Source of the DNA: Alphaproteobacteria bacterium
GTDB lineage: Bacteria > Myxococcota_A > UBA796 > CAJQPC01
Length of the DNA: 64,000 bases
Reading direction: 5' to 3'
NCBI GenBank assembly: GCA_020632795.1
Contig: JACKEV010000007.1
Span: 248,001-312,000 of the forward strand
Shown: piece after piece, positions 55,142 through 64,000 of the stretch
Position numbering within the stretch: position 1 is the first letter of the stretch
Layout of the letters: each line of letters opens with the position of its first letter
Program-made: the position numbers and the translations under genes
The notes under the pieces: model-generated
The model's database searches: none
Told to the model about the DNA's origin: nothing
The model's input: only the letters and a program-made list of their open reading frames with translations

Positions 55142-56635
55142 ATGCAGGAGCTGTTCGATCACATCGGAGTGCTGATCCGCGCTCGCTACCCGCTCCTCTA
55201 TCTCCTCACCTATGAGGAGGGGCGCGTCGAGCGAAACGTCGAGCGTATGGCCGGGCGCAGCCAGATGGCGGTCTGGCGGTGGCGCTCCACCGAGGGCCTG
55301 CGCCAGGGCACCGAGCCGGCGCTGCCCGACACGCAGCCCGCGCTGGCCGCCCTCGACGCCATCGCCCAGCAGCGCGAGGCGGCGGTCTTCCTGATGATGG
55401 ACCTGCACCACGCCCTGGCCGACCCCCAGGTCGTGCGGCGGCTGCGGGACCTCATCCCCGGTCTGGGCCAGCGGGGGCAGGCGGTCATCATCGCCTCGCC
55501 GATGCTGGCGGTGCCCCGGGAGTTGGAGAAGGACCTGCTCATCCTGGACATGCCGCTGCCGGACCGCGACGAGGTGGCCCGGCTGCTCAGCGCCCTGCTG
55601 CGCCGCCAGAAGCAGCCCATCACGCCCGAGCTGTTCGAGCGCATCGTGCGGACCTCCCTGGGGCTGACCGAGCGGGAGATCAAGCGCAGCTACGCCCGCA
55701 TCGTGCTGGACCACGGGGAGTTCGGGGAGGACTGCGTCGCCGACCTGGTGGCCGCCAAGCGCCAGGCCATCCGGCGCAGCCGCTTCCTGGAGTTCTACGA
55801 TCAGGTCGACGACATGGGCGCGGTGGGGGGCCTGGAGAACCTCAAGGACTGGCTGGACCGACGGGCGGTGGCGTTCTCCGAGAAGGCCCACGCCTTCGGG
55901 CTGCCCGAGCCCAAGGGGGTCTTCCTGCTGGGGGTGCAGGGCTGCGGCAAGTCGCTGACCGCCAAGTGCGTCGCGGGGCTGTTCCGGATCCCGCTGCTGC
56001 GCCTGGACGTGGGCGCGCTGTTCCAGCGCAGCGGGGGCGGGGTCGAGGAGTCCCTCCGGGAGACCATCCGCATCGCCGAGTCCATCGCCCCGGCGGTGCT
56101 CTGGATCGACGAGCTGGAGAAGGGCTTCCTGACCGAGGGCGAGAAGGCCTCGGGCAGCGCCTTCGGCACCTTCCTGACCTGGCTCCAGGAGAAGACCCGG
56201 CCCGTGTTCGTGGTGGCCACCGCCAACGAGGTGCGCGGCCTGCCGCCGGAGCTGCTGCGAAAAGGCCGCTTCGACGAGATCTTCTTCGTGGACCTGCCCA
56301 CCGTGCACGAGCGGCTGACCATCCTGGAGATCCACCTGCGCCGGCGGGGGCGGGACCCGGCGGACTTCGACCTCTACCAGTGCGCCGAGGAGACCGAGAA
56401 GTACTCGGGCGCGGAGCTGGAGCAGGTGGTGGTGGAGGCGCTGTTCAACGCCTTCGCCGAGGACCGCGAGCTGAACCACCGCGACCTGCTGCGGGTGATC
56501 CGCGACACGGTGCCCCTGGCGATCACGATGGACGACCGGCTCAAGGAGCTGCGGGAGTGGGCCCGGCCCCGCACCCGCCCCGCGTCGCTGGATACGCGGC
56601 GGATCGACTACTTCGAAGACTTCCAGGAGGGTTGA
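55142..56635 (+). CDS. Ycf46-like AAA+ ATPase
   Basis: A 497-residue protein. The N-terminal 230 residues contain a degenerate AAA-like or alpha/beta domain (YPLLYLLTYEEGRVERNVERMA). From about 235 comes a full AAA+ domain: GVQGCGKS (264-271), Walker B VLWIDELEKGF, sensor 1 VVATANEV, and RKGRFDEIFFVDLPT with the arginine finger. The family matches Ycf46, known from chloroplast and cyanobacterial genomes and of unclear role. An AGGAGG at 56627-56632, inside the end of this gene, serves gpsA, which starts five bases after the stop. Confidence 0.85.
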   Translation: MQELFDHIGVLIRARYPLLYLLTYEEGRVERNVERMAGRSQMAVWRWRSTEGLRQGTEPALPDTQPALAALDAIAQQREAAVFLMMDLHHALADPQVVRRLRDLIPGLGQRGQAVIIASPMLAVPRELEKDLLILDMPLPDRDEVARLLSALLRRQKQPITPELFERIVRTSLGLTEREIKRSYARIVLDHGEFGEDCVADLVAAKRQAIRRSRFLEFYDQVDDMGAVGGLENLKDWLDRRAVAFSEKAHAFGLPEPKGVFLLGVQGCGKSLTAKCVAGLFRIPLLRLDVGALFQRSGGGVEESLRETIRIAESIAPAVLWIDELEKGFLTEGEKASGSAFGTFLTWLQEKTRPVFVVATANEVRGLPPELLRKGRFDEIFFVDLPTVHERLTILEIHLRRRGRDPADFDLYQCAEETEKYSGAELEQVVVEALFNAFAEDRELNHRDLLRVIRDTVPLAITMDDRLKELREWARPRTRPASLDTRRIDYFEDFQEG

Positions 56636-56639
56636 GCGG

Positions 56640-57644
56640 ATGCAGCGCTGTGGTGTTCTCGGTGGCGGGTCGTGGGGGACGGCCCTGGCGATGCAGCTCG
56701 CCCGGTGCGGCCATGACGTGAAGATGTGGGACCACCGGCCCGACCGCGCGGCGACCCACGACCGGGCGCGGCGGAACCTCCAGTACCTGCCGGACCACGC
56801 CTTCCCCGACGGCCTGCGGGTCACCGGGGACATGGGCGAGGCGCTGGAGGAGGCCGAGCTGGTGGTGACGGTGGTGCCCTCCCAGACCATGCGCGGCGTC
56901 ATGCAGGAGGCCGGGGCGCTGATGGCGGAGCGCGCGATCGTGTGCAGCGCGTCCAAGGGCGTCGAGCAGGTGACCCTCTGCACGATGGACGAGGTGCTGC
57001 ACCAGGTGCTGCCTGAGGTCCTGCACGACCGGATCTGCGCGCTCTCCGGGCCCAGCTTCGCGGCGGAGGTGGCCCGGGACCTGCCCACGGCGGTGGTGGT
57101 CGCGGGCCGCGACCAGCTCGCGACGCGTCGGGTGGCCACGGCGTTCCACGGCTCCAACTTCCGGGTCTACAGCTCCACGGACATCGTGGGGGTGGAGCTG
57201 GGCGGGGCGCTCAAGAACGTGATGGCCATCGCCTGCGGGGTGGCCGACGGTATGAAGATGGGCCTGAACGCGCGGGCGGCCATCATCACCCGGGGGCTTG
57301 CGGAGATCACCCGGCTGGCGGTGAAGCGGGGCGCGAACCCTTTGACGATGGCGGGGCTCGCGGGCATGGGCGACCTCGTGCTGACCTGCACGGGCAACCT
57401 CTCCCGAAACCGGCGGGTGGGCCTGGCCCTGGGCGAGGGGAAGACCCTGTCCGAGATCCTGCGGGCGCTGGGTCAGGTCGCCGAGGGTGTGGCCACGACC
57501 CGCTCCGCCCGGGAGCTGGGCGGCCGGGTGGGCGTGGAGCTGCCCATCACCGAGCAGGTCCACGCGATCATCTACGACGAGAAGCCGCCGCACGAGGCGC
57601 TGGCGGACCTGCTGGGGCGGAAGCAGAAGGCGGAGCTGGGATAG
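56640..57644 (+). CDS. gpsA: Glycerol-3-phosphate dehydrogenase [NAD(P)+]
   Basis: A 334-residue enzyme that reduces dihydroxyacetone phosphate to sn-glycerol 3-phosphate for phospholipid synthesis. The N-terminal Rossmann motif is GVLGGGSWGTALAMQLA (residues 5-21). SASKGVEQVTL and LSGPSFAAEVARDLPTAVVVA follow, then GGALKNVMAIACGVADGMKMG, which carries the catalytic Lys. The remaining helical domain has MAGLAGMGDLVLTCTG and SRNRRVG. Length and motifs are fully normal. It is coupled to the upstream AAA gene by a ribosome binding site within it. Confidence 0.96.
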   Translation: MQRCGVLGGGSWGTALAMQLARCGHDVKMWDHRPDRAATHDRARRNLQYLPDHAFPDGLRVTGDMGEALEEAELVVTVVPSQTMRGVMQEAGALMAERAIVCSASKGVEQVTLCTMDEVLHQVLPEVLHDRICALSGPSFAAEVARDLPTAVVVAGRDQLATRRVATAFHGSNFRVYSSTDIVGVELGGALKNVMAIACGVADGMKMGLNARAAIITRGLAEITRLAVKRGANPLTMAGLAGMGDLVLTCTGNLSRNRRVGLALGEGKTLSEILRALGQVAEGVATTRSARELGGRVGVELPITEQVHAIIYDEKPPHEALADLLGRKQKAELG

Positions 57645-57735
57645 GGGAACCATTCTCAGGCTCATTTGCGCCGGATTCTGGCAGAGTCGGGCAGATGATT
57701 TGTGGTGATCCCGTTACAGGATGCTGGGAGGCACC

Positions 57736-59025
57736 ATGCTGCTTCGCTTCGGCTTCGAGAACCACACCTCCTTTCGGGACTACACCGAGCTGTCCCTGGT
57801 CGCGGCCGGGATCTCGGATGAGCCGGACCATCGGCTTGCGGCGGAGGGTACGCCGCATGGCGTGCTTCCGGTGGTGGGGCTCTATGGTGCGAACGCGGCG
57901 GGCAAGTCGAACGTGGTCGGGGCGTTCTCGTTCTTTCGGGAGGCGGTGCTTGCGTCCCAGGTCGAACGGAAGCCGGACGCCCTCATCCCGGTCAACCCCT
58001 TTCTGCTGGACAGCGCGAGTCCGGGCCGCCCGATGCGGGCGGACTGCGATCTGATCCTCGACGGGACGCGGTATCACTACGGCTTCGTGGCCGACCGGTA
58101 CCGGTACCTGGAGGAGTGGCTGTTCGCGTGGCCCAAGGGGCGTCAGCAGGTCTGGTTCGAGCGGAAGGCGGGCGGAGACGATCCCTGGTACTTCGGCCCG
58201 AACCTGAAAGGGCGGAACCGACAGATCGCGGAGCTGACCCGACCCAACAGCCTGTTCCTGTCGGCGGCGGCCCAGCTGAACCACGCGCAGCTCGGGCCTC
58301 TGTATGAGGCGTTCTCGGGTGGGATGCTTCGATCCCACCAGCCCGTCGAGAGCGGACCGATGATCCTGTCCAAGGATGCTCCTGTGCTGCAGGCTGCCCA
58401 CCGCCACACGGTGGTAGGCCTGCTTCAGGTTGCCGATCTTGGGATCGTGGCGCTTCAGGAGCGGGACGAGGCAGAGCGGATGCAGGATCTGCTCACCAAT
58501 CTGGGAGAGCAAGGGATCATCGGGGAAGCGGTCCTCCTGCTCCGAGACGAGATCGGTGCGCGTGGGGCGCGCTCCATTCGGCTGGGCCACCGTGCGATCT
58601 CTGGTGAGGTGACCTGGCTGGACTTCGAGCGGGAGAGCCGAGGAACCCAGATGCTCCTCCACCGACTCAACACCGTCCTGATGGCCCTCGCCCACGGCCG
58701 CCTCCTCGTCATCGACGAGATCGACACCAGCCTGCACCCCCACCTCTGCGCCCGGCTCGTCGGCCTGTTCACCGACCCTCGCGCCAACCCCAAGGGCGCC
58801 CAGCTCCTGTTCACGACCCACGATGAGACGCTGCTCCAGCACCTCCGACGAGACGAGGTCTACCTCGTCGACAAGGACACCGGGGGGGTGTCCCGGCTCA
58901 CGCCGCTGACGGACTTTGAGACCCGGAAGCGGGACGACATCCAGCGTGGCTACGACGAGGGGCGCTTCGGGGGGGTTCCGATCCTGGGAGACTTCGCCGC
59001 CGTCGTCGCCTGCGGAGAGGAGTGA
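57736..59025 (+). CDS. rloA: RloA/AbiLi-like AAA ATPase
   Basis: A 429-residue AAA_21/ABC-like ATPase. Walker A GANAAGKS is at residues 51-58. A QLNHAQLGPLYEA region leads to RESRGTQMLLHRLN, similar to an ABC signature. Walker B is RLLVIDEIDTSLHPHL near 315 and a switch-like FTTHDETLL follows. Such ATPases pair with RloB-like proteins in AbiL-type and restriction-linked defence loci, in which the ATPase controls a nuclease-like partner. The ATG at 57736 has GGGAGG five bases upstream; an ATG at 57721 is less likely. It is followed by rloB in TGATG overlap. The leader region 57645-57735 is poorer in G+C than its surroundings. Confidence 0.82.
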   Translation: MLLRFGFENHTSFRDYTELSLVAAGISDEPDHRLAAEGTPHGVLPVVGLYGANAAGKSNVVGAFSFFREAVLASQVERKPDALIPVNPFLLDSASPGRPMRADCDLILDGTRYHYGFVADRYRYLEEWLFAWPKGRQQVWFERKAGGDDPWYFGPNLKGRNRQIAELTRPNSLFLSAAAQLNHAQLGPLYEAFSGGMLRSHQPVESGPMILSKDAPVLQAAHRHTVVGLLQVADLGIVALQERDEAERMQDLLTNLGEQGIIGEAVLLLRDEIGARGARSIRLGHRAISGEVTWLDFERESRGTQMLLHRLNTVLMALAHGRLLVIDEIDTSLHPHLCARLVGLFTDPRANPKGAQLLFTTHDETLLQHLRRDEVYLVDKDTGGVSRLTPLTDFETRKRDDIQRGYDEGRFGGVPILGDFAAVVACGEE

Positions 59026-59675
59026 TGGCACGTCGAAGCGCCCCCTCGCTTCGCAGGCGTGGCCCCAGCCGGCCCCCGAAGACGCAGATATGGGTGTTCT
59101 GCGAGGGAGAGAAGACCGAGCCGGACTATCTGATCTGGTTCGCGCGGCAGCACAGGCATGAGAGCATCGAGATCCGTCCCGTGAAGGGCTGCGGCGTGCC
59201 CCGCACCGTGGTCGAGAAGGCCCGCGACAGGAAGCGGGAGCTCGAGCGCCTGGCGCGGCCTCACCGGGCGAGCAGCTTCGACGGGCGGTTCGAGGTCTGG
59301 GTGATGATTGACCGGGATGAGCATCCCCAGGTGGTTGAGGCCTGGGTGATGGCTCGAGACAATGGGATCGGCTGGGCCTTCTCCAACCCCTGCGTGGAGC
59401 TTTGGGGCGTGCTCCATGTCGCGGACCAGACCGCCGCGATCCACCGCCACGACTGCCAGGCGCTGCTCCACGCGCTGACGCCGAGCTATCACCACGAGCG
59501 GGGTGCGTGCTTCGACCCCTCAGCGATGGTGTCGGGCTACGACGACGCCGTCCGGCGCGCGAGGCACCTGGAAGCCCGCCGGGAGGCGGCCGAGGACTTG
59601 GGCGGCAACCCCTCCACCACGGTCTACCGGCTGACCGAGTCCATCCGCGGTGGCGGGACCCTCAAGAATCAGTAG
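59025..59675 (+). CDS. rloB: RloB-family protein, likely effector of the RloA pair
   Basis: A 216-residue protein with a basic tail and then WVFCEGEKTEPDYLIWF (residues about 23-39), the conserved CEGxxTEPxY start of RloB. Further conserved points are VMIDRDEHPQV and FSNPCVELW, with a cluster of acidic residues resembling a TOPRIM-like metal site. In AbiL-like systems RloB is thought to be the toxic effector. The ATG at 59025 overlaps the stop of rloA; a GTG three bases earlier is also possible. Its end overlaps the convergent lipoprotein gene by seven bases. Confidence 0.85.
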   Translation: MARRSAPSLRRRGPSRPPKTQIWVFCEGEKTEPDYLIWFARQHRHESIEIRPVKGCGVPRTVVEKARDRKRELERLARPHRASSFDGRFEVWVMIDRDEHPQVVEAWVMARDNGIGWAFSNPCVELWGVLHVADQTAAIHRHDCQALLHALTPSYHHERGACFDPSAMVSGYDDAVRRARHLEARREAAEDLGGNPSTTVYRLTESIRGGGTLKNQ

Positions 59676-60811
59676 ACCAGCCGCGGCGCCAGCAGCGGCT
59701 GGCTGAGCGCGGTCTCGTAGCGCAGCGCCCCGGTGGTGAGGTCCATCGCGTAGAGCTTGTCCGTGACGCCGTCGTGGCCGAAGACGTAGAGGGTGGCGTT
59801 CACGTCGTCGAGCACGGTCTGGGCGGACCAGGTCTGGAGATAGCCGGTCTGGGCGGATGAACTCTGCAGGCCGCCCACCAGGCCGATGGCGGCCGTCGCG
59901 CCGGTGGCGGGGTCCAGGGTGACGAGCTGCTCGGCGGCGCCGTCCCAGCGGCAGGCGTAGAGCTGCTGGGTGCTGGGGCTCCACTGGAGGCCGCCGACGG
60001 GCTCAGCCAGGGGGAGCTTGTCGACCAGCGCGCCGCTCAGGGCGTCCATCACGTAGAGCGACCAGGCGTCCGAGGCGTCCGCGCCGACCACGTAGAGGGT
60101 GTCGGTGGTGGCGTCGATGGCGGTCTCGGCGCTCCAGACCGCCAGGTCGCCGACCACGCCGATGGGGGTGGACAGGCCGGTGGCGGGGTCCAGGGAGACC
60201 AGCTCCTCCACCGCGCCGTTCCAGCGCAGGCCCAGCAGGTCGCCCTGGCTGTTGACCTGCCAGCCCTCGGAGGTGCCGTGGACGGCCACGTCCCCGAGGA
60301 AGGCCCCCGAGAACATGTCCATCGTGTAGATCTTCTCCTGGCCGGCCGCGTCGACGCCCCAGATGTGGGTGAGGGCGGCCGTGCGGTCCAGGGCGACCTC
60401 GACGTTCCAGCGCTCCAGGTCGCCCACGAGGCCCAGCAACAGGGTGTTTCCGGTGACCGGATCCAGACGCAGCAGCTCCTCCTGGGCGCCGTTCCAGCGG
60501 AAGCCGATGAGCGCGCCCAGGGTCACGGCCTGCTGGACCGGGGTGCCGTCCCGATCGGCGAAGCGCAGGCTGTAGCCGCGCCCGGCCTCGACCTCCAGGG
60601 GGACGGTCCAGTCGAGCTTGCCGCTGGCGGTTACGCCCTGGGCCAGCGGGGTGGCCGCGCCGGTGGGCGAGACCAGCTCAAGATCTGCGGTGGCTTCCGG
60701 GGCCTCCCACGCGATGGTGTGGGTCTCGCCGGCCACGTAGACCGCGGCCGCGTCTCTCTCCCCGGGCGCGCAGGCCGCCGCGAGCAGCAGCGGGACGATG
60801 CGAACCATCAA
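59669..60811 (-). CDS. Lipoprotein with KNH-like domain and beta-propeller-type repeats
   Basis: A 380-residue lipoprotein (leader MMVRIVPLLLAAAC, Cys14). Residues about 22-95 resemble the Kre9/KNH-type Ig-like fold (HTIAWEAPEATADLELVSPTG). The rest is four repeated units of about 60-70 residues: RWNGAxEELxxLDPxTGxxxxxGxVGDLxxWSxExxxD and VDGADxxxLYxMDxxSGAxxxxx. They look like blades of a beta-propeller or an outer-surface beta domain. It is divergent from the metallo-beta-lactamase-like lipoprotein 170 bases away and convergent with rloB. No catalytic motif was seen. Confidence 0.72.
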   Translation of the reverse strand: MMVRIVPLLLAAACAPGERDAAAVYVAGETHTIAWEAPEATADLELVSPTGAATPLAQGVTASGKLDWTVPLEVEAGRGYSLRFADRDGTPVQQAVTLGALIGFRWNGAQEELLRLDPVTGNTLLLGLVGDLERWNVEVALDRTAALTHIWGVDAAGQEKIYTMDMFSGAFLGDVAVHGTSEGWQVNSQGDLLGLRWNGAVEELVSLDPATGLSTPIGVVGDLAVWSAETAIDATTDTLYVVGADASDAWSLYVMDALSGALVDKLPLAEPVGGLQWSPSTQQLYACRWDGAAEQLVTLDPATGATAAIGLVGGLQSSSAQTGYLQTWSAQTVLDDVNATLYVFGHDGVTDKLYAMDLTTGALRYETALSQPLLAPRLVY

Positions 60812-60981
60812 GGTCCACCTCCTGTGTGCCTGTGTGCTCAGGCTGTCTCTGCCGGCGGGGGGTCCGCAACCGGATCGGCTTGGCGTGTAACGCTAGAAAT
60901 CTGTCATCAAGGGCGGTGAGCGCCATCCCGGGCCGTCGTACATGGAGGGTGTCCAGACAACCTGACCCCTTGGAGGTCCCC

Positions 60982-61920
<939 letters not shown>

Positions 61921-62938
61921 GTCACCAGCGCCAGGACCCGAGCGACCTCGCGGGGCCCGTCGGGCTCCGCGAGCTTCTGTTTGGTGTAGCGCACGAGCTG
62001 GGCGTCCAGGGGGCCTCCGAAGGTCGGCGGGCCCGGCACCCCCCCCAGGCGGGCGAGGGCCTCGCAGCGCAGGGGTTCGGGGAGCTGGAGCAGCCGGGGC
62101 AGCGGATCCGGGTCGAGGGGGAGCTTCAGGTCCGGCGGCGGGTGGAGCACGTCACGCGCCGCGACGAGCTGCTGGCCCCACAGGGCAGGGTGGACCTCCA
62201 GAGGACGCTTGGCCGCAACCAGCTCTTCCGCGAGCCAGGCGCGGCCGGCCTCATCACCATCCCTATGCGCGATGATCCGCGCCTGATGGGCCACAGCGCG
62301 GAGGCGCGCCGCGCGGAGGCCGAGGTGATCGGGGCTTCGGGCGAGCAGGCTGTCGGCCAGCGCGAGCGTACCCACGCTGAAGGTCTCAGCCTCCTCCCAC
62401 CGCCCTTCGGCCAGCAGATCCTTGATGAGGCGCAGGGTGACGTCGAGGAAGTCCGGCCCCTTTGGAGGGGTGGAGAGGGTTCGTCCCGCGTCGAAGGCAG
62501 GCCCCTTGAGGGCCCCGGGGGAGGGCTCCACCAGGAAGGCGCGGATCGAGAAGAGGTCCGGGGCGAAGACCCTCAAGGTGCGCTTGAGCGCGGCGGTGCC
62601 CTCGATGACCAGACCATCCCGCCAGCGGCGACGCAGGGCGTCCCGATGCTCGTTGAGGCGGACGAGGAGGTCTCGGGCGCTCGCTGTGTCTGCGGCGAGG
62701 ACCCAGTGGACCCCGACAGGATCGTCGGTGAGCAGCAACTCAACCAGGGATTCGGGCGGGGTGTGTGCGAGGTCGTGGGTGGTGAAGGGGCGGTCGTGCT
62801 CGAAGCACCAGTGCTGGGCGTTGGCGCGAAGCGTACTGCGGGTGTCGGCGTCCTCCCCGACGACGAAGCCCAGCCAGAAGCCGACTTGGAGGTCGAGCTG
62901 GAACTCGACGCGGGACCAGGCCTCGTCGGCGGGGTAGG

Positions 62939-64000
62939 TCATTCTTTGAAAACGATGACCGGGATGGAAGGCAGGACGTCGAACGTGACCTCACCGGCTT
63001 GCTCGTAAGGCAGGACGAGGTTGAGATCGAGCAGCCGTGCCAGGATGGGGAGGTGCTCTGCGGCGAGCGACCCCAGGGCGTGCCCCTCCTGCAGGTGGCG
63101 CAGGACGTTGCCCGCTTCGGCGGTCAGGATGCCCAGGAGTTGCTGTTGCCTGGCGAGCTTTGCACGTCGCACGAGGTCATCGGGTTCCTGCCTGCGGAGG
63201 CTGCCTCTGCAGACCTCTGCCACAAGCTGGAGCAGCTCCCGGGGGTTGCCTCCAGAGAGCTTGATCAGGTCGTTGGACGCCTTGTAGCCCAGGAGTCGGC
63301 GCCAATCTCCACGTCGTGAAACGAGTTCATCGAGCGTGGATAGAGCACCCAGGCCCGGAATAGAAGAGACTATGCAATTCGGCCAACAGACAACCCGGGC
63401 GCTCGCGACCTGCATCGCAGCCTGGTGGACGTAGAGCCCGGCGGAAGGAGGCAAGGTGAGGACGAGGTGGACCCTGGGGACCACGAGATGGCCGGCCTGT
63501 TTGAGCAGCAGCGTCTCGCAGGCTGCCGCAGACTGGTGGTCGAGGCCCTCCAGGACCACGACGAGGTCGTCCTTTCCAAGATCGCGACGGACGTGGGATT
63601 GAAAAGATTCAAGCAGCGCATCCAGCTCGGTCTCGACGTGTCGGTACGGCCAGGGCCCAGCAAGGGCTTGTACCTGCCGCTCGATATCTCCGACCAGGGT
63701 TCCAGCCTGACGACCTCCCAGCGCGGCGGGCTTTCTGCCCAGGTGTCTGAACATCGCCGCGAGCTTATGGATCTCCGCTTCCGACGGTCCAGCGCCACTT
63801 TCGCCAAGCGCCACCCCCAGCGCCATCGCCACCCCCAGCTTGACGTCCAGCGCGGTTGGATCCGCGTCGACCGGCAGCATGCTCTCCAGGTCCAGGACCA
63901 TCACGCAGGCTTCGGGGAGCCCCTGGGCCAGCCGCCGCAGCCCGGTGGTCTTGCCGACGCCGCGCGACCCCCAGATCAGCGTCGTCGAGTCGGACAGGCC
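62939..64000 (-). CDS. P-loop ATPase, partial at the right edge, homologue of the 34539-35870 ATPase
   Basis: An open frame of 354 codons that runs into the window's right edge. The first visible residues include WGSRGVGKTTG (P-loop), followed by a hydrophobic VMVLDLESML strand, a helical section and LVVVLEGLD, likely Walker B. The C-terminal half carries LIKLSGGNPRELLQLV and ends with LLDLNLVLPYEQAGEVTFD. The order and spacing match the ATPase encoded at 34539-35870 (P-loop, SGG-x-RELL, LV-x-PY). The first few residues before the P-loop lie outside the window. A downstream partner gene starts within its stop codon. Confidence 0.75.
   Translation of the reverse strand, partial: GLSDSTTLIWGSRGVGKTTGLRRLAQGLPEACVMVLDLESMLPVDADPTALDVKLGVAMALGVALGESGAGPSEAEIHKLAAMFRHLGRKPAALGGRQAGTLVGDIERQVQALAGPWPYRHVETELDALLESFQSHVRRDLGKDDLVVVLEGLDHQSAAACETLLLKQAGHLVVPRVHLVLTLPPSAGLYVHQAAMQVASARVVCWPNCIVSSIPGLGALSTLDELVSRRGDWRRLLGYKASNDLIKLSGGNPRELLQLVAEVCRGSLRRQEPDDLVRRAKLARQQQLLGILTAEAGNVLRHLQEGHALGSLAAEHLPILARLLDLNLVLPYEQAGEVTFDVLPSIPVIVFKE

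Overview
The window is a 64 kb chromosomal segment of a very GC-rich Gram-negative bacterium, most likely a member of the Myxococcota. This rests on several features together: a secreted protein with MopE-type Cys/Asp-rich repeats and a MYXO-CTERM-like tail, many lipoproteins, a heme/PHM-type copper oxidase-like lipoprotein, cyanobacterial-style slr1658/slr1659 partner-switching genes, multi-receiver response regulators, and an Lgt with the Cys-rich signature I associate with deltaproteobacteria. No rRNA, tRNA, insertion sequence, integrase, CRISPR array or replication origin was seen. No gap between genes exceeds about 200 bases.

Region by region. 1-6.9 kb: a partial secreted protein, an alpha/beta hydrolase, a cupin/JmjC-like protein, the MopE-like surface protein, a cytochrome c/copper monooxygenase-like lipoprotein and a V4R-like protein behind an AT-rich palindrome. 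6.9-17.1 kb: one giant gene (about 3420 residues) of unrecognised function. 17.3-25.6 kb: an FG-GAP/ASPIC lipoprotein that appears to start with ATC, a DUF3800 protein, an MscS channel, a small membrane protein, an Fpg/Nei-family glycosylase, and a fusion of a ClpA/B-like AAA+ machine with a GGQ-less RF2-like module. 25.5-29.5 kb: an ABC-F ATPase, a small lipoprotein and a SulP transporter. 29.4-42.0 kb: an unbroken minus-strand run. It holds a partner-switching set (two slr1658-like ATPases, an slr1659-like STAS protein, a STAS-methyltransferase fusion and a Cache-HAMP-SpoIIE phosphatase), an AI-2E/PerM transporter, an AAA ATPase, a NACHT-FGE-fold protein and a GH36-like lipoprotein. 42.2-51.8 kb: a class III nucleotidyl cyclase, a FIST sensor, an esterase-like lipoprotein, two tandem REC-Hpt-REC-REC-GGDEF paralogues with degenerate GGDEF sites, and lgt with radC. 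51.9-57.6 kb: an ECF sigma factor with anti-sigma factor, a pentapeptide protein, a GshB-like ATP-grasp enzyme, a Ycf46-type AAA and gpsA. 57.7-64 kb: a RloA/RloB (AbiL-like) pair, two lipoproteins, and a second ATPase plus partner pair that runs off the right edge.

The strongest candidates for undescribed biology are three. First is the AAA+/RF2-like fusion at 22776-25565. Second is a two-gene conflict-type module found twice, at 31.9-35.9 kb and 61.9-64 kb. Each copy has a P-loop ATPase translationally coupled to a partner carrying a shared short N-terminal motif, and in one copy that partner is a NACHT NTPase ending in an FGE/C-type-lectin-like domain. Third is the signalling block at 37-50 kb, where partner-switching, cyclic nucleotide and probable c-di-GMP-reading proteins lie together. 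All functional assignments are from reading sequence motifs; no database search was possible.
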